Shown in pieces: positions 1 to 7,911 of a stretch of 64,000 bases of DNA. The stretch lies in contig RDOG01000007.1 in NCBI GenBank assembly GCA_011365055.1, forward strand, positions 1 through 64,000, written 5' to 3'. The translations under genes were made by a program, and so were the position numbers. Source of the DNA: Promethearchaeota archaeon (GTDB taxonomy: Archaea > Asgardarchaeota > Lokiarchaeia > Helarchaeales > RDOG01). Position 1 is the stretch's first letter; every line of letters begins with the position of its first letter. Under the pieces are notes generated by a model. The model did not search any database, was not told the DNA's origin, and saw nothing but the letters and a program-made list of their open reading frames with translations.

Positions 1-297
1 ATATTGAAAGAATTGTCTTATTCTGTAGCTAGCTGGATTTTCCCTTTCTCTTCTGTCTAATTTTGAATCTTTTTCAGCTTCATCAATTAACTCGGTTGGT
101 GTCATATCTGTAAATTCAAGATATTTAAGTAATCGACCTAAATTATTGCAGAAGTTTTGCTTTGTAAATCCTTTTTTGCCTTTTGCCCTAGTTTCAAGAT
201 TTCTTACCCATTTTCTACATTCAAAAGAATTTAGGAAGGGGTATTTCTCAAGATAAGTTTCCTTATCTTTTCCCAAAAATTGATAGGTTTCTATCAT
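1..297 (-). CDS. Partial tyrosine recombinase/integrase-like protein (N-terminal 99 residues)
   Basis: An open frame starts at ATG 297 and continues through the left edge without a stop. The visible part is helical and basic, with KWVRNLETRAKG (residues ~29-40), then FTKQNFCNNLGRLLKYLEF and TDMTPTELIDEAEKD. This is the look of the core-binding (SAM-like) domain at the start of archaeal tyrosine recombinases, which would bind DNA at recombination sites. The catalytic R..HxxR..Y domain would lie outside the window, so the call rests on N-terminal resemblance only. An AT-rich TATA-like stretch at 321-330 sits about 25-33 bases before the ATG, which fits a leaderless transcript. It could also be another DNA-binding protein with the same fold. 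If it is an integrase, the left edge may mark a mobile-element boundary. Confidence 0.5.
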   Translation of the reverse strand, partial: MIETYQFLGKDKETYLEKYPFLNSFECRKWVRNLETRAKGKKGFTKQNFCNNLGRLLKYLEFTDMTPTELIDEAEKDSKLDRRERENPASYRIRQFFQY

Positions 298-393
298 ACA
301 TTATTATAACCAAAAAATGAATATAAATTTTCTGATAATCCAACTTATATTCCCTTAATTCAAATTATACTATTTCATAAATTAAAAAAAAAA

Positions 394-969
394 TTAAGCG
401 AATTGGAATATAATTGCTTGATTTACGAAAGCTTGACATTCAGGAACTGGGGGCCAATGAAAAGGCCATCCGACCAATAGGTTTACGCTATAATAATACA
501 AAACCTTAATGGTATACCCACTAAGGTCGTCTGTGGGAGTGTTTCCTGGCCAGTCAAAATCCCAAAAGAATCCAGTATTCGTGGGAAGACCCACTATATG
601 TTGTTCGATGATACTTCCGTTAGGATGAATAATTTGACAAGTAATTGATCCTACATGGAAATAAGGCACATAACAAGCAACACCAACATGGACTTTCAAC
701 TCATATAAATCCCCATTATCATTTATTGTTCCCCCAACATATGCGTAAAATTCCCCAATGAGAATAGTTTCAACATGTTGTACTGGTGATGGAAAAGGAT
801 AATCATAAAAATTATTAATTCCAGTCCAATTTAAATTAGGATATGTAATGTCTCCTGTGTATACTGGGAAAGCCTTAGCAACATTAACGAAAGAAAAAGT
901 CACTAGCATTATTGTCAAGCCTAGAAGTACAATTTTCAGACTTTTCTTTTTTTGTTTATTTTTACTCAT
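394..969 (-). CDS. Small secreted protein with signal peptide
   Basis: I do not recognise a family. The chosen start is ATG 969, because GGTGA lies five bases upstream; ATG 981 and GTG 993 are possible in-frame alternatives. The product (191 aa) begins with a lysine-rich n-region and a hydrophobic stretch (IVLLGLTIMLVTFSFVNVA) ending in AKAF, a good signal peptide with a likely cleavage site. The mature part (~165 aa) is rich in aromatic residues, Gly and Pro, has a few Cys, and looks like a single extracellular beta domain. There is no C-terminal membrane anchor, so it is probably released or bound to the envelope. Upstream (1037-1086) it carries the same paired ATACCAA/TATA element as the giant surface-protein gene at 14004, which suggests common control. 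Confidence 0.7.
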   Translation of the reverse strand: MSKNKQKKKSLKIVLLGLTIMLVTFSFVNVAKAFPVYTGDITYPNLNWTGINNFYDYPFPSPVQHVETILIGEFYAYVGGTINDNGDLYELKVHVGVACYVPYFHVGSITCQIIHPNGSIIEQHIVGLPTNTGFFWDFDWPGNTPTDDLSGYTIKVLYYYSVNLLVGWPFHWPPVPECQAFVNQAIIFQFA

Positions 970-1036
970 TTTATTCACCATGCATCTAATCACGAGTGAA
1001 TTATGATAACATTTGATAAAATGAATAAAAACTAAA

Positions 1037-1086
1037 TTGGTATAATTTCTGAGGCAATTTATAAATAGATTGGTATGAAACTTGAG
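1037..1086 (-). promoter_or_regulatory. Paired ATACCAA element flanking a TATA box (copy A)
   Basis: Read on the minus strand, this stretch has CTCAAGTTTCATACCAA, four bases, the TATA box TTTATAAA, then CTCAGAAATTATACCAA. The two ATACCAA cores are at 1070-1076 and 1037-1043, 33 bases apart, and the second ends about 67 bases before the start codon at 969. Nearly the same arrangement lies before the giant surface-protein gene (13891-13941). The TATA box makes it a promoter; the flanking repeats look like binding sites for a regulator. The regulator is unknown. Confidence 0.6.
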
Positions 1087-1146
1087 AATAAATTGAAATT
1101 TTTTAATTTTAAAAATTAATTGAATTTTAAATTGAATTATATGAAA

Positions 1147-1437
1147 TTAAAGAAATTCTCTAACAAATTGCTTTAATTGATTATTTAAAAAATCAATGCT
1201 TTTATTTGAAGATATTATTGCAGTTCGGATGAATTAACCCTCTTCTATTGTTATTTCAAAATAGTTCTAAATCATTTTTGAGGCACTTATATTAGAATTA
1301 TGTATTTCTGCACCAAAAGATTGAATTGCTTGAAGAAAACCGCTTAATAAATCGGCATTGAATTCTTTATCAGATATTTTTTCTTCGAGAATGGATAAAC
1401 CAGACTCCTTATAAATGATAATAACATATTTTACAAT
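1147..1437 (-). pseudogene. Decayed longin/roadblock-like small protein (two in-frame stops)
   Basis: One minus-strand frame reads as a continuous protein of about 96 residues but is broken by TAG (1267-1269) and TAA (1234-1236). Its first half contains GLSILEEKISDKEFNADLL followed by SGFLQAIQSFGAEI, and its end contains IRTAIISSNKSIDF and NNQLKQFVREFL. I recall the NADLLSGFL..AI.SF pattern from short (about 120-150 aa) roadblock/longin-like proteins that are numerous in Lokiarchaeota and thought to act with small GTPases. A TGA lies directly before the first readable codon in frame, so the start is also missing. The frame itself is intact across both stops, so decay is recent or under-way. 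The family assignment is by memory; the stops are seen directly. Confidence 0.55.
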
Positions 1438-1639
1438 TCATTTGCAATAATTTCGATAATAAATCTTGAGATGTTCTTCAAAATTTGATAAATAATTATT
1501 AATTATTTTTTAATTCATTTTAAATAAAAAAACTTAAGAAAGCATTTTTTTTTGATTTAAAAAAGATAAATTTTCACATTTCAATTTAAATTTATGAAGT
1601 TTGAATGCTAAATTTTTATATTTATTTATAAAATTTTAT

Positions 1640-3298
1640 ATGGTCGTGGATTTATTGAGAAGGAAACTGATATTGTGTTTAGTTATATTAATAGGAGCAT
1701 TTTTCTTAATTTCAATCAATATTAATTCAATTATTGATGAAAAAGTATTAAGCCAAGGAGGAGAGAAATTATTTATTAAAGCTCTGCCATTCAGTATAAC
1801 GAATAATGGTGAATTTGCAGCGTATGCAAATGGTGGCGGAACGGGTTCTGCTGATGATCCTTGGATAATTCAAAACTTGGATATAAACGCAAGCGGTGAA
1901 GCCGCTGTTGGAATTTTAATTGAAAACACTAGAGACCATTTTATTATCAGAAATTGTACAATCTATGAGATGGATTTTCAATATGATGGAGTAAAACTTC
2001 TAAACGTTTCAAACGGGTGCTTTACTAATAATACTATTTATAATACGGTATCTGGTTCACAAACTGGAATATATTTAGATAAATCAAACCATAATAATAT
2101 CTCATTTAACAATTTACATGATCTTTATTATGCATTAAAAATTGAAAACTCCTCATTCAATCAATTTACCCATAATAGCATGTACAATCATAAAACTGGG
2201 ATATACATGTCCATGAATTCAAAAAATAACACGATAAATCATAACACTATTAATCTCAGTAAAGAATTAGTGAATCAAGGAATATTGATTAACACATGCG
2301 ACTTTAATTTGATAAATCATAATACTATTAGTAAATTTAACCAAGGTATTTCCGTGCAATTTTCATATTACAATAATTTCTCCCAAAATGTGATTCATGA
2401 AAATTCTTTATATGGTATTTTTCTTCATACAAGTGAAAAAAATGATCTATGTTTCAACAATACAATTTACAATTGTGGAGACGGTATTTGGTCGGGAGGC
2501 AATGAAACCTTAATTCAAAATAATAATATTTTCAATAATACAAAAAATGGAATCTATATGCCAGGTTATTCTCAACAATTAATGGATAATATGATAAATA
2601 ACAATTCAGAAGAGGGAGTTTTCATTCCCGGTCAGAATAATTCGTTACAAGGAAATCAGATTTTTAATAATCAATTTAATGGAATTAATATTACAGGCAA
2701 TAAAAACAATATAAGTTATAATAACCTTACTTCTAATAATTTATTTGGAGTATTTGTCAGTGGGGATTTTAATTACTTTTACCGAAATTTTATCTTAGAA
2801 AATTATGATGGGACAGTTTCAACACAAATAGGGGACACGGGAATAAATAATAATTGGATCCAGAATGTTCTTAGTTATGAACTAGATTCTGATGGAGATA
2901 GCATCACGGATTATCTCGAAATCTTTGCCTATGGTACTGATCCAATTCTAACCGATACTGATAATGATGGATTAAATGATAATTTGGAATTAATATATCA
3001 AACTAATCCTTTAGATTCCGATTCGGATGATGATGGTTATCTTGATGGTATTGAAATTGGGAGGGGGACGAATCCTTTGAATCCATTAGATAATCCTTTG
3101 ATGAGAGATATCATTACCATCGTTTTAATAGCTACTATAACATCGATAATTGCTCTCTTAGTAATTATAAACGTGCTGTTTAGAAAAAAAGTGAAAAAGT
3201 TGGAGAAACAAATGATAGAATTTGATAAAAAGAAAGCAAGTTCTGGAGGAAAAGCTAGAGAATCTAGTAAATTAAAAAATAAGGATATTAAAGTTTAA
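1640..3298 (+). CDS. Surface-anchored NosD-like parallel beta-helix protein with type-3 Ca-binding repeats
   Basis: Start ATG 1640 is preferred over the upstream TTG 1601 because it puts the hydrophobic signal segment (KLILCLVILIGAFFLISI) at the very N-terminus and leaves a TATA-like run 15-28 bases upstream. Residues ~60-400 are PbH1/NosD-type repeats, with many N-N-x-I-x-x-N/G turns such as NLINHNTISKFNQGI, expected to form a right-handed beta-helix that binds carbohydrate. Residues ~415-484 hold thrombospondin type-3-like Asp-rich loops (DSDGDS, DTDNDGLND, DSDSDDDGYLDG). A transmembrane helix (~489-517) and a basic cytoplasmic tail follow. The protein is therefore exported and anchored at its C-terminus with the helix outside. 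The catalytic role, if any, is unknown. The many NxS/T sites suggest N-glycosylation. Confidence 0.8.
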   Translation: MVVDLLRRKLILCLVILIGAFFLISININSIIDEKVLSQGGEKLFIKALPFSITNNGEFAAYANGGGTGSADDPWIIQNLDINASGEAAVGILIENTRDHFIIRNCTIYEMDFQYDGVKLLNVSNGCFTNNTIYNTVSGSQTGIYLDKSNHNNISFNNLHDLYYALKIENSSFNQFTHNSMYNHKTGIYMSMNSKNNTINHNTINLSKELVNQGILINTCDFNLINHNTISKFNQGISVQFSYYNNFSQNVIHENSLYGIFLHTSEKNDLCFNNTIYNCGDGIWSGGNETLIQNNNIFNNTKNGIYMPGYSQQLMDNMINNNSEEGVFIPGQNNSLQGNQIFNNQFNGINITGNKNNISYNNLTSNNLFGVFVSGDFNYFYRNFILENYDGTVSTQIGDTGINNNWIQNVLSYELDSDGDSITDYLEIFAYGTDPILTDTDNDGLNDNLELIYQTNPLDSDSDDDGYLDGIEIGRGTNPLNPLDNPLMRDIITIVLIATITSIIALLVIINVLFRKKVKKLEKQMIEFDKKKASSGGKARESSKLKNKDIKV

Positions 3299-3334
3299 AT
3301 CTATATTTTTCACTTTTTTAAAATAATAAAATAG

Positions 3335-6300
3335 TTATTTTCCTGTTTTTTCGGTTGGGTGGAGCTTTTTTCCATTCAAGATCTTCTTTCCTTCCACTTC
3401 TTTAGCGCTCTTCGTATTAGATTCGAGCGTTTCTTTTCGCCTTTTAGCTTGGACTTGGGTGCTTTTTTTTAGTTCCGCAATTTCTGGCTTGATCCGATAG
3501 TGCATGTACAAGTACATGGCAACTAATGCTATAGCCAAAACGATTCCTGCCGTAAGAAGGGATATTAGGAACGTGAGAGGAAAATCATTAGGTGCTGTGG
3601 TTGAAAGTGCAGAGACTGTAAATGAACCAGATACATATGCCGTGTTTCCCGCAGTATCCTCAAGAATAATCGAGAACATTCTTGTACCAGCAATGCTAGG
3701 CGTGAAAATATATTGATATGTACCATTTCCCATGAAAGTCATTGGAATACCAGAAGGGTAGGGAAAATCGTTTCCAGAAACGAATAAAAGAACCTGTTTC
3801 ACTTCTACATTATCGCTCACGTTGATGCTAATCGTGACGGGAAAACCTAGATCCACGTTAGGAGCCGTGAGGTTCAACAACGTAGGTATTTCACTATCGC
3901 CAATCACTGTGAAGAAGCTTGACACGTATGCCGTGTTTCCCGCAATGTCCTCGAGAATGATCGAGAACATTCTTGTACCAGCAATGCTAGGCGTGAACGT
4001 ATATTGATATGTGTCATTTCCCATGAAAGTCATTGGGGTGCCAGAAGGGTAGGGAAAATCGTTTCCAGAAATGAATAAAAGAACCTGTTTCACTTCTACA
4101 TTATCGCTCACGTTGATGTTAATCGTGATAGGAAAACCTAGATCCACGTTAGGAGCTGTGAGATTTGACCAGGTAGGCGCTTCAAGGTCTTCGATGACTG
4201 TAAAAAAATAGTTCGAGACATTCACGTTTCCAACTGTATCGCTTAGATACACTGTAAAAAATTGGTTTGGACCATATCCTGTGGGAACATACCAATATTT
4301 ATAGTTATTTTCTCCTAAAGGTACCATTGATACATTATATAAACCATTAAATGAAATATTGACGCCTTGGACTTGAACATTATCAATCACGCTCGTAAGC
4401 AAGATCTCATTAGGAACACCAATTGCCATTGTTTCTGGATACGAGAGTAGTTCATATGTTGGAGGATCTTTATCTATATAAACGCTCCTGCAATTAGAAA
4501 GAGCGCTAAAGGTGAAGCAATCGGTCGCAATGATTGCATAGTAATACGTCCCTGCTTCTGAGATAGTCTCAGTGAACGTGTTAGAAAATGTGACGCCGTG
4601 GGGTGTCAATCCAATAACTGTCGTAATATTAAAAGTTTCCCGGTATACAAGATATTTCGGTGCCACGTCTGTCCAGTTCAAGATCACAAAACCTGCGGAA
4701 GGATTGGTTAAGATGGGATCAAGACTTGGGCGCAAGATTCTGGGCCATGTGAGGATGGACACGTTGTTAGCATCATAATTTGCGGTCACGATATCTTGCT
4801 GCCCATCGTTATTAGCATCATCAATCACTACGCTGCGAGGATCAGTACCTACCGCTCGCGTGGTTTGGGCGTTCCAATCTTCTATCGAGACATTCCATGT
4901 GAGTATGGAGACTGTATCATCAAGACTATTTGCGGTCACGACGTCATTTTTGCCGTCATTGTTTGCATCCCCTATCACCACGCTATAAGGAGCATTGCCA
5001 ACCGATCGGGTGATTTGTGAATCCCAATTATTGGTAGTGTTATTCCAAAGGAGAATGGATATGGAATCAGTATTAAAATTCGCAGTTACGATATCCCGTT
5101 TCCCGTCGTTGTTGGCATCTCCAATCGACACGCTATTAGGTCCAGACCCCACCGGTCGCGTGGTTTGCGCGTTCCAACTCTCAATTGAAACGTTCCACGT
5201 GTAGATAGACACGGTATTTGAACCCGTATTTACGACCACAATGTCCTGCTCCCCGTCGTTGTTGGCATCACCTATCGCCACGCCGCGAGGAGAACTGCCA
5301 ACTGCCCGCGTGGTATGAGCATTCCAGTCTCCTATCGTAACGTTCCACGTAATGATGGACACGGAATTTGCACCATAATTTGTAGTCACGATATCCTGCT
5401 CCCCGTCGTTGTTGGCATCACCTATCGCCACGCTGATAGGATAAGAACCTACCGTTCGTGTGGTCTGGGCGTTCCAGTCTCCAGTCGTGATATTCCAAAG
5501 GAGGATGGATACAGTATTATCATAAGTATTTGCGATCACGATATCTTGCTCCCCGTCGTTGTTGGCATCTCCTACCGCTACGCTCCAAGGATTTGTCCCC
5601 ACCGTCCGCGTGGTCTGGGCGTTCCAATCACCTATCGTGACGTTCCAAAGGAGGATGGACACGTTATCATCATAAAAATTCGCAATCACGATGTCTTGCT
5701 GCCCATCGTTGTTGGCATCCCCAATTACCGCGCTATAAGGTTGATGTCCCACCGTCCGCGTGGTCTGGGCATTCCAGTCTCCTATCGAAACGTTCCAAAG
5801 GAGGATGGAAATGGTATCAGCATTGAAATTTGCAGTCACGATATCTTGCTGCCCGTCATTGTTGGCATCTCCAATCACCACGCTGTAAGGAGAACCTCCC
5901 ACCGCCCGCGTGGTTTGGTCATTCCAGTTTCCTATAGTGACGTTCCAGAGGAGGATGGAAGCAGTACCGTCATCATAATTTGCGGTTACGATATCCTGCT
6001 GCCCGTCGTTGTTGGCATCTCCAATCACCACGCTAATAGGTTCATTTCCCACTGCCAGCGTGGTCTGGTCATTCCAGTCTCCTATCGAAACGTTCCAAAG
6101 GAGGATAGATACGTTAGCGTCATAATAGTTTGCAGTCACGATATCTTGTTGCCCATCGTTGTTGGCATCTCCAATCACCACGCTAGAAGGCATAATCCCC
6201 ACTGACCGCTTGGTTTGCGCATTCCAGTCTCCCGTTGTGACGTTCCAAAGGAGGATGGACACGGTAGCGTCATAAGCATTTGCGGTCACGATATCCTGCT

Positions 6301-6901
6301 GACCGTCGTTGTTGGCATCTCCAATCGCCACGCTATAAGGTAGATCGCCCACAGTCCGCGTGAGTTCATCGTTCCAGTCTTCCATCGTGTCGTTCCAAAG
6401 GAAGATGGAAGCCGTACCGTCATTATAATTTGCGGTTACGATATCCTGCTGACCATCGTTGTTGGCGTCGCCCACCACCACGATATGAGGATAATCCCCC
6501 ACTGCCCGTGTGGTCTGGGCATTCCAGTCTCCTGTCGAGACATTCCATGTGAGAATGGATATGCTATCGCCATAATAGTTTGCAGTCACGATATCTTGTT
6601 GCCCATCGTTGTTGACATCTCCAATTGCCACGCTATAAGGTGCATCCCCCACTAATCGCTTGGTTTGGGCGTTCCAATCTAAATAGGAAACCGCGTTCAG
6701 GGGCACATTCGTTTCGCCAGATCCGTTCGAGTTAGGATTCTTTTGAAATATAAAAGGGGGAATAATAGAATTTATTAACAGCATTGAAAATAATAGAAAA
6801 AATACCAAAAAACAAATGAAGTTTTTCTTCGTAAAAAAATATCTAAATTTATGATTTAAATTCCAATTTTTTTTTTTTTGACTATCTCTCAAGTAAATCA
6901 A
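3335..6901 (-). CDS. Membrane-anchored surface protein: 13 FG-GAP/VCBS blades plus Ig-like domains
   Basis: The frame opens at TTG 6901; no in-frame ATG occurs before the hydrophobic segment (FICFLVFFLLFSMLLINSII, residues ~28-48), so a TTG start is likely. Residues 78-727 are 13 consecutive repeats of exactly 50 residues, each with the integrin-like calcium loop GDANNDGQQDIVTAN, typical of FG-GAP/VCBS beta-propeller blades (13 may mean two propellers, one lacking a blade). Then come a fibronectin-like segment (~730-820), an Ig-like domain, two almost identical 97-residue Ig-like domains, a transmembrane helix near the C-terminus (TFLISLLTAGIVLAIALVAM) and a basic tail of ~50 residues. Expected role: extracellular adhesion or ligand binding with Ca2+. 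The opposite strand shows long open frames only because of the repeat. Confidence 0.85.
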   Translation of the reverse strand: MIYLRDSQKKKNWNLNHKFRYFFTKKNFICFLVFFLLFSMLLINSIIPPFIFQKNPNSNGSGETNVPLNAVSYLDWNAQTKRLVGDAPYSVAIGDVNNDGQQDIVTANYYGDSISILTWNVSTGDWNAQTTRAVGDYPHIVVVGDANNDGQQDIVTANYNDGTASIFLWNDTMEDWNDELTRTVGDLPYSVAIGDANNDGQQDIVTANAYDATVSILLWNVTTGDWNAQTKRSVGIMPSSVVIGDANNDGQQDIVTANYYDANVSILLWNVSIGDWNDQTTLAVGNEPISVVIGDANNDGQQDIVTANYDDGTASILLWNVTIGNWNDQTTRAVGGSPYSVVIGDANNDGQQDIVTANFNADTISILLWNVSIGDWNAQTTRTVGHQPYSAVIGDANNDGQQDIVIANFYDDNVSILLWNVTIGDWNAQTTRTVGTNPWSVAVGDANNDGEQDIVIANTYDNTVSILLWNITTGDWNAQTTRTVGSYPISVAIGDANNDGEQDIVTTNYGANSVSIITWNVTIGDWNAHTTRAVGSSPRGVAIGDANNDGEQDIVVVNTGSNTVSIYTWNVSIESWNAQTTRPVGSGPNSVSIGDANNDGKRDIVTANFNTDSISILLWNNTTNNWDSQITRSVGNAPYSVVIGDANNDGKNDVVTANSLDDTVSILTWNVSIEDWNAQTTRAVGTDPRSVVIDDANNDGQQDIVTANYDANNVSILTWPRILRPSLDPILTNPSAGFVILNWTDVAPKYLVYRETFNITTVIGLTPHGVTFSNTFTETISEAGTYYYAIIATDCFTFSALSNCRSVYIDKDPPTYELLSYPETMAIGVPNEILLTSVIDNVQVQGVNISFNGLYNVSMVPLGENNYKYWYVPTGYGPNQFFTVYLSDTVGNVNVSNYFFTVIEDLEAPTWSNLTAPNVDLGFPITININVSDNVEVKQVLLFISGNDFPYPSGTPMTFMGNDTYQYTFTPSIAGTRMFSIILEDIAGNTAYVSSFFTVIGDSEIPTLLNLTAPNVDLGFPVTISINVSDNVEVKQVLLFVSGNDFPYPSGIPMTFMGNGTYQYIFTPSIAGTRMFSIILEDTAGNTAYVSGSFTVSALSTTAPNDFPLTFLISLLTAGIVLAIALVAMYLYMHYRIKPEIAELKKSTQVQAKRRKETLESNTKSAKEVEGKKILNGKKLHPTEKTGK
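3608..4189 (-). repeat. Tandem duplication of a 291-bp Ig-like domain
   Basis: Two adjacent copies (4189-3899 and 3898-3608) of one 97-codon unit lie inside the FG-GAP protein gene. They encode APNVDLGFP, NVSDNVEVKQVLLF and GNDFPYPSG in the same positions and differ by scattered substitutions only. The matching DNA segments around 3772 and 4063 are offset by exactly 291 bases. The high DNA identity points to recent duplication or gene conversion. Confidence 0.85.
4721..6670 (-). repeat. Thirteen tandem 150-bp units encoding FG-GAP blades
   Basis: Each unit is exactly 50 codons with no insertion or deletion across 13 copies. The best-conserved part encodes GDANNDGQQDIVTAN; the most variable part is the eight or so residues between the calcium loop and the next strand (for example YYGDS, YNDGT, AYDAT, FNADT). 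This is a coding repeat, not a CRISPR array: the unit is too long, has no spacers and stays in frame throughout. Confidence 0.9.
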
Positions 6902-7032
6902 GCCGCCTTAAAAATCTCGTGTAATTTAAGTCATATCTATGATATAAAAGCCTTAAACTAAGTTAAATATTTCTTTCTAAAAAAGGAAAATATTAAATAA
7001 TACATTAAGCAATTAATTTAACATTTATGAGC

Positions 7033-7522
7033 ATGTTAAGTGAGAAGAAGGCTCTAGTAGGGGATATTTTTTATCGCAGGGATTGTCCGAAGGATTAATA
7101 GAAAAGAAATATCTGCACGAAATTATTGAAACCTTGTCACTCGGTGAGATTTATCGTTTTCCTGTTCTTGTGAAGAAAATAGCATTCTACGGTGAAGGGA
7201 ATGTCATAAAGGAGGACATTCAACCAATATTCTTGTTTATGGTGAGATCTTCAACGCATATGAGCTTGCTAATAATTAAAGGATGCAAGGAATAATTGAA
7301 CTCGGCCTTGAACGTACCCTCTATGTAAGAAAAGACCTCCATGCTCCCGAGCTCCGGACGCCTAGCGATGGTGCGTGGTGCATGGCAGGCATTTCTCTAC
7401 CAGAATGGTGACCCCCGAGGAGTACAAGTAAGGTTTCCACCCAAGATCTTGTTCTTGGAAAAAAAGGTGATCTTGTTGGGCTTGCAGGTGGCGGTCAAGT
7501 CATTGACTATACAACCAATTAA
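7033..7522 (+). pseudogene. Decayed, frame-shifted gene remnant with higher GC
   Basis: The stretch is clearly richer in G+C than its surroundings and keeps coding-like pieces in different plus-strand frames: MLSEKKALVGDIFYRRD near 7033, then IEKKYLHEIIETLSLGE, then NILVYGEIFNAYELANN, then ELGLERTLYVRKDLHAPE and DGAWCMAGISLPEW, then DLVLGKKGDLVGLAGGG ending near 7522. No single frame spans them, so I read it as an old gene broken by several frameshifts and stops. I do not recognise the parent family. It is followed on the other strand by a hydantoinase B remnant, so the whole stretch may be the ruin of a once complete catabolic cluster. Confidence 0.4.
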
Positions 7523-7586
7523 TAAAACATAGAAAAAACATGTTAAATTAAATTATCTAGGAAAGTTGTCTAATATTTTCCTTGTG

Positions 7587-7697
7587 TTATTTAATTTCAT
7601 CATTATTTGATTGTCTTCCATATACTCCCCCACACGTAGTTTCAATGACCAGCACATCACCTTTTTTTAAAGTTATTGAATGTTTTGAGATGATTTC
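7587..7697 (-). pseudogene. Remnant of a hydantoinase B C-terminus
   Basis: The minus-strand frame ends at TAA 7587 and reads EIISKHSITLKKGDVLVIE followed by TTCGGVYGRQSN. It aligns with the end of the intact hydantoinase B gene at 9876-11462 (LQKGDIVVIETPGGGGYGKK), including at the DNA level near 7617-7670. Only the last ~37 codons can be recognised. The Gly-rich ETPGGGGYG tail is a hallmark of the family. It is a fragment, not a gene. Confidence 0.65.
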
Positions 7698-7911
7698 AAT
7701 AAAAAGAAAATACGAGATTTTATAAAAAATAGTTTTTAAAGAGACTTTATTCATAAAATGAGCTTTAAAAAGGAATTATTTAGATGAAATTGGCCAATAA
7801 ATAATTCCAAACTTAAAAATTATTTCAAATTTTCTTTAACCTCTTATTTTTTTTAATGTTCCTAAAAACATTTATAGATCTTCAGTTAATCAAATAAAGA
7901 TTTAATCATAA

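Noticed and set aside
5315..6205. A 296-codon plus-strand frame and several shorter ones opposite the FG-GAP gene
   Set aside because: The frame is a mirror of the 150-bp coding repeat on the minus strand; the protein shows the same period and no start signal or family.
4721..6670. Regular repeats that could suggest a CRISPR array
   Set aside because: Unit is 150 bp, has no spacer pattern and stays in one reading frame encoding calcium-loop blades.
7341..7532. A 63-codon plus-strand frame as a separate gene
   Set aside because: Better explained as one piece of a frame-shifted remnant; the coding-like residues there switch frames.
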